37,604 bases of DNA from JAGGYK01 sp034716155 (lineage in GTDB: Bacteria > Desulfobacterota > Desulfomonilia > UBA1062), in assembly GCA_034716155.1 (NCBI GenBank), contig JAYEFR010000230.1:1-37604 (forward strand), written 5' to 3'. The notes beneath the pieces are model-generated. The model ran no database searches and had not been told where the DNA came from. It saw only the letters and a program-made list of their open reading frames with translations. Position numbers and translations under genes: made by a program. This document shows, piece after piece, positions 34,147 through 37,604 of the stretch. How positions within the stretch are numbered: position 1 is the stretch's first letter; each line of letters starts with the position of its first letter.

Positions 34147-35850
34147 ATGAAGTTAAAAAAATATATCTTTTGGGTGTTACTGATTATGGTGACCATCTGC
34201 TTGTATGCAGGTGCGGCCTGGGCACTTATGACTGACCAAAAACACGGCAAGTGGAATCTCATAGGTAAATTCAAGCCGCAAGTCACATTCCGTACGGAGG
34301 GTGTTCCACCCAATAATCCGATTCCGATTAAAGCCGGCGACATAACCAGTCAGCGCAACCTGCTGATGTTGGAGTTTAAACACAATCTTGGAGACGTTCT
34401 GTCTAATCTGCAAGTAGAGTATTATCTTCAGGGTAGGACCTTTTACGACAGTGCATGGGATTATGGCCCGGATGTATTATCTGATGACGAAACGCGACGC
34501 GAGTATTGCTTTGACAACAGGCATCAAATTGACGACTTAAAATGGGATGCAGACCTGTTTATGGCCTATGTTGACCTGACCAGTGGATCCTCTTTTACAC
34601 GTATCGGCAGGCAGGTCATGGCCTGGGGCGAGATGAGCACGATCCGTATCCTCGACGGGACCAATCCTATGGATACCTCCTCGCTGGCCGTTGATCTTAT
34701 GGAAAGGCTGATTCCCCTCTGGATGGTACGCTCAAACCTGGCATTTGACTATGTAGGCCCGTTTGATTCGATCTCACTTGAGGCATATTATATACCCGGG
34801 AAGATTGACAACACAAACAGTGAGGATATGATTGACGGGTCCCCTATAATCCCCAATGTGGGCCGGGATCTAAAGAAAGATCTTGAAGATCCTATGTCAC
34901 TGGCCAGTTTCAAACAGATAATGAACATGGCTGATGATGATATAGATTCTGATCGATACGGTATCAATCTCGGTATGATGTTCAAGGGTCTGGACTTGCA
35001 TTTTGTCTATTACCGGAGGTATTCGGACGTGCCGGTGCCTCGTATTAATGCGGATGCCTTAAGCCCTATTACAATAGACACTGATAATATAGACATGAAC
35101 GATATTATGGGATCTGTTCTTGGTGGTCAAAAATTGGAGGTTGTACTTGATTTGGATGAAGTCGATGTTTATGGCACCAGCTTTAATTATTACTGGGATT
35201 TGACAGATACGGTTATACGCGGTGAGGTGGCATTATGTAAGGATGTACCAAAGATGCCACCTGGGAATATAAATAAAGTGATAGCTGCATTTGCGCCAAA
35301 GGTTACCATAAAAGGCATGGGCAGTATTGATGAATTGCTTAACTTATTTCCTCTTGGTGATGTTGAGAAGATGACTCTGCCATTCACAGCAGGCAAGATT
35401 CCCAAGTATGATGTCTGGAAATACGGCATTGGCTTTGATAAATGGATGAAGATCCCATTTCTCAATACTGAGGACTTCATGCTTACGTTTGAGTATGTGG
35501 GAAGCAAGATCATGGACTATAAAAAAAGGGCCATAATGTCACCATGGCAGGCCCCATGGGATGATGACCGTGATGGCCAATATGATACGGTCTGGGAACC
35601 TGAATATAGCAATACCTTTGTTTTCATTACAAACACCTATTATCTTAGCGGCAATCTGACGCCGCAACTCGTGGTCATGTATGAAGTGGAGCCGAAGGCC
35701 CTGGTCCTGATTCCCTCGCTGGAATATGACTGGAAGAACCTGCAATTCGAGGTTTCATATTTTTGTACTGAATCCGACGAATATGAGGGGATATTGGGGA
35801 TGTTGGACTCCCGTGATGAAGTAACATTCAGCATTACGTATAACTTCTAG
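34147..35850 (+). CDS. DUF1302 family outer-membrane beta-barrel protein
   Basis: A 567-residue exported protein with a signal peptide cleaved probably after AAWA. The mature chain shows alternating hydrophobic and polar strands, with SFTRIGRQVMAWGEMSTIRILDGTNPMD, a typical DUF1302 segment, and LEAYYIPGK later on. It ends in TFSITYNF, with the C-terminal Phe that outer-membrane barrels need for BAM insertion. DUF1302 proteins pair with DUF1329 and RND genes in clusters for hydrophobic substrates. It is probably the outer-membrane channel or binding site of this system. An AAGAGGAGG site lies before the ATG, 16 bases after the RND stop. Confidence 0.88.
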   Translation: MKLKKYIFWVLLIMVTICLYAGAAWALMTDQKHGKWNLIGKFKPQVTFRTEGVPPNNPIPIKAGDITSQRNLLMLEFKHNLGDVLSNLQVEYYLQGRTFYDSAWDYGPDVLSDDETRREYCFDNRHQIDDLKWDADLFMAYVDLTSGSSFTRIGRQVMAWGEMSTIRILDGTNPMDTSSLAVDLMERLIPLWMVRSNLAFDYVGPFDSISLEAYYIPGKIDNTNSEDMIDGSPIIPNVGRDLKKDLEDPMSLASFKQIMNMADDDIDSDRYGINLGMMFKGLDLHFVYYRRYSDVPVPRINADALSPITIDTDNIDMNDIMGSVLGGQKLEVVLDLDEVDVYGTSFNYYWDLTDTVIRGEVALCKDVPKMPPGNINKVIAAFAPKVTIKGMGSIDELLNLFPLGDVEKMTLPFTAGKIPKYDVWKYGIGFDKWMKIPFLNTEDFMLTFEYVGSKIMDYKKRAIMSPWQAPWDDDRDGQYDTVWEPEYSNTFVFITNTYYLSGNLTPQLVVMYEVEPKALVLIPSLEYDWKNLQFEVSYFCTESDEYEGILGMLDSRDEVTFSITYNF

Positions 35851-35867
35851 GGCTTTATATGAGAATG

Positions 35868-36008
35868 GTTGTCCGTGGTCCGTGGTCAGTTGTTTGTGGT
35901 ATATTGGAAGGTGATAATCCTATCTGGAGGTTTTACAACGGACAACGGACTACTAACAGGTATACGTACAGAACTAAAAGACCGCTCAGGGCTAAATATT
36001 TTTCCATC
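35868..36008. repeat. dispersed repeat of about 140 bp, copy 2
   Basis: The second copy of the 23128-23256 element, same orientation, about 90 percent alike by eye. It carries an extra TATCTGGAGGT-type insertion after AAGGTGATAATCC. It starts 18 bases after the DUF1302 stop. Small frames in it are chance. Confidence 0.8.
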
Positions 36009-36066
36009 CTTCATTGTGAGCGCTGGCGCTCATGCGCATTTATATGAAAAAGCGAATAGTGATGAA

Positions 36067-36187
36067 CTCGCAAAAAGTCGTCACTCCGGTGAAAACCGAA
36101 GTCCAGATGATTTGTAACTACTTGAAAAGACTGGATTCCGGCTCTCGCCGGAATGACGGTTAAGGAGTATAATGGACTTTTTGCGAA
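36067..36187. repeat. 121-bp imperfect palindrome (MITE/REP-like)
   Basis: Outer arms TCGCAAAAAGTC (36068-36079) and GACTTTTTGCGA (36175-36186) are perfect inverses. Inner arms CGTCACTCCGGTGAAAACCG and the inverse of CTCTCGCCGGAATGACG match at about 22 of 28 positions over 36079-36106 and 36131-36158. It has the same general architecture as the palindrome at 9770-9892 but a different sequence. Confidence 0.8.
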
Positions 36188-36244
36188 ACCGTCAATAGTG
36201 AATAGACTTATTTTTATACAACTCATCTTTTTGGGGGGCTGGCG

Positions 36245-37474
36245 ATGTCGAATAATAGTCATAAGCTTGAAATGGAAATGAAGACGTTCATTAATGAAAT
36301 ATGTGAAAGAATAGGGCCCCGAGAGCCTTGCAGTGATAAAGAAGCTAAGGGTGCAAAACTCTTTTATAATAAGCTCAAAAGTTATCATGATGATGTTACT
36401 ATTGGAGAATTCTCCACACATTTAGGCGCTTTCAAAGGGGGCTTTCGCATACCTATGGTATTATATATTGTCTCAATAATCTCTTACTGGTATTATCCCT
36501 GGTTGAGCTTCATCCTGAGTACTGCTTCCTTTATAATTCTGATCGGGGAGATGACCATGGCGTGTGAGGTCATCGATTTTCTGTTTTCTAAAAAAACATC
36601 TCAAAATGTCATAGCAAAGATCCGACCGGAGGCTGAAGCAGATAAAACAAAAAAACTTGTTATTATCGGCAGCCATATGGATTCTAACTGGGAATTTCCC
36701 CTGTTCAGAAAGCTTGGATATGGATTTACAGTAATCATTGCTGTCAATCTATTTCTCAATGGGATTTTAATGATTGTATCAGGCATAAAACTGGTTTTAG
36801 TAATAACTCAAAATCAAGAGATCTTTCATAATGTGGAAACCATCTTTTTCTGGATTTTCATCTGCGGCGTTCCATTTGCCCTGGCCCAGTTGTTTTTCAG
36901 TATTTCCAACCGACCCGTAATGGGAGCAAATGATAACCTATCTGCAGTTGCAATATGCTATGAACTGGCAAAATATCTGAGTGTCCCTGAAAACCGGCCA
37001 AAAAATACCGCGGTATGGATAGCTGCGTTTGGTTGCGAAGAAACAGGTTCCAAAGGAAGTAAGGCATTCGTGAAAAAGCACTATGATGAAGTTAAAGATG
37101 CAACGGTGATCAACATAGACATGGTAGGCAATAAAAACGTCCCGCTATTTATCGGAACATCGGAAATCGTCGGGTCTGTAAAGATGGATAAGAAAATAAT
37201 AGCTTTAATTAAAGAATCAGCTAATAAATATACCATTCCTGTAAAAACAGGGCCTTCAATGGCCTTTACCGATTCGTTGAGCTTTGCCAGAAAAGGAATC
37301 GCCTCAGCTTCCATACTCAGCATGCCAGCCTCTTCCAAAGAATTTTATTATCACACCAGAGAAGACACCATTGAAAATATGGATTTTAAGAATCTGGTTG
37401 ATACATATAAAGTTATCATCGATGTGATTAAAACAATTGATACCATGGAGATACTAGAATGCAAGAAAGCATAG
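36245..37474 (+). CDS. M28-family metallopeptidase with membrane segments
   Basis: A 409-residue protein with the M28 zinc-aminopeptidase core. Metal and catalytic residues are visible in order: H144 and D146 (GSHMDS), D230 (GANDNLSA), E265/E266 (GCEETGS), D292 (NIDMVGN) and H370 (FYYHTREDT). The chain also has about four hydrophobic helices. Two lie at 69-102 before the core. Two more (160-187 and 199-219) lie between the first metal ligands and the bridging Asp, within the peptidase fold. It is therefore a membrane-bound peptidase with an unusual insertion. No signal peptide is seen. It is not clearly part of the RND operon, being separated from it by repeats. Confidence 0.85.
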   Translation: MSNNSHKLEMEMKTFINEICERIGPREPCSDKEAKGAKLFYNKLKSYHDDVTIGEFSTHLGAFKGGFRIPMVLYIVSIISYWYYPWLSFILSTASFIILIGEMTMACEVIDFLFSKKTSQNVIAKIRPEAEADKTKKLVIIGSHMDSNWEFPLFRKLGYGFTVIIAVNLFLNGILMIVSGIKLVLVITQNQEIFHNVETIFFWIFICGVPFALAQLFFSISNRPVMGANDNLSAVAICYELAKYLSVPENRPKNTAVWIAAFGCEETGSKGSKAFVKKHYDEVKDATVINIDMVGNKNVPLFIGTSEIVGSVKMDKKIIALIKESANKYTIPVKTGPSMAFTDSLSFARKGIASASILSMPASSKEFYYHTREDTIENMDFKNLVDTYKVIIDVIKTIDTMEILECKKA

Positions 37475-37604
37475 CATTAGATGGGAGAATTCTATTCGGA
37501 CTGATCCTTGGTATCATCTCTTATATTAGCCTTTATACAGGCAAAGGGATTCAAAAGTATGCGATTGAAGGCTTCAAAGCCGACAAGAGAGTAAAAATAA
37601 AGAG
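37459..37604 (+). CDS. start of a small membrane protein (partial, runs off the edge)
   Basis: An ATG at 37459-37461 opens a frame that overlaps the peptidase stop by 16 bases and stays open to the window edge (48 codons). The peptide has one clear hydrophobic helix (ILFGLILGIISYISLY), followed by a basic stretch ending in KRVKIK. Overlap suggests coupling to the peptidase gene. I cannot name the family from this fragment. Confidence 0.55.
   Translation, partial: MQESIALDGRILFGLILGIISYISLYTGKGIQKYAIEGFKADKRVKIK

Noticed and set aside
33783..34343. 186-codon minus-strand frame across the RND/DUF1302 junction
   Set aside because: It covers two well-supported genes on the other strand and shows no family features.
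35869..36117. 82-codon plus-strand frame after the DUF1302 gene
   Set aside because: It lies within the dispersed repeat; the other copy of the repeat does not keep a matching frame because of the 12-base length difference and other changes.
1..37604. tRNA, rRNA or integrase/transposase genes
   Set aside because: No cloverleaf, rRNA core or DDE/tyrosine-recombinase protein was found by reading the spacers and reading frames. Automated searches could not be run.

Overview
The window is a 37.6 kb scaffold piece with one 100-N gap (4601-4700). Gene content points to an anaerobic Gram-negative bacterium, most likely of the Desulfobacterota (former Deltaproteobacteria) or a neighbouring phylum. 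It has an outer-membrane beta-barrel protein, a lipoprotein, MEP-pathway isoprenoid genes, GlcD/GlcF-type oxidoreductases with a CCG iron-sulfur partner, and spacers full of palindromic elements. The assignment rests on protein character and layout only. No rRNA, tRNA or CRISPR was seen.

Layout. (1) 448-4449, plus strand: two tandem GlcD-like FAD oxidoreductases and a GlcF/HdrD-like Fe-S protein, a probable 2-hydroxyacid dehydrogenase set. (2) 4888-14408, minus strand: an acyl-CoA synthetase, an amidohydrolase-2 protein, gene remnants, a glycosidase-like lipoprotein, a two-subunit aconitase-X enzyme, an FAD-dependent oxidoreductase and purC. (3) 14643-19065, plus: threonine synthase, a DUF502 membrane protein, metK and ahcY, i.e. 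threonine and SAM-cycle genes. (4) 19669-24933, plus: ispA, dxs, tlyA and an ispH that carries an extra C-terminal membrane domain. (5) 25125-35850, plus: a DUF1329 periplasmic protein, a giant four-domain enzyme, a YCF48-like protein, an MMPL/RND transporter and a DUF1302 beta-barrel. (6) 36245-end, plus: an M28 peptidase with membrane segments and the start of a small membrane protein.

The most unusual part is region 5. DUF1329, YCF48-like, RND and DUF1302 proteins recur together as a probable envelope system for hydrophobic compounds. Here a single 1286-residue protein lies inside the set. In order it carries an FGGY kinase resembling the AI-2 kinase LsrK, a D-2-hydroxyacid dehydrogenase, an SCP2 lipid-binding domain and a class II aldolase. 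Key catalytic residues of all three enzymes are present. A strong internal Shine-Dalgarno and ATG precede the SCP2-aldolase half, so two products are possible. The operon start has a near-consensus sigma-70 promoter between two palindromes, suggesting repressor control.

Spacers hold several families of dispersed repeats and 76-170 bp imperfect palindromes, including one pair of about 135 bp and one of 54 bp. These look like non-autonomous mobile or REP-like elements. The N gap is flanked by inverted sequence, so it probably hides another.
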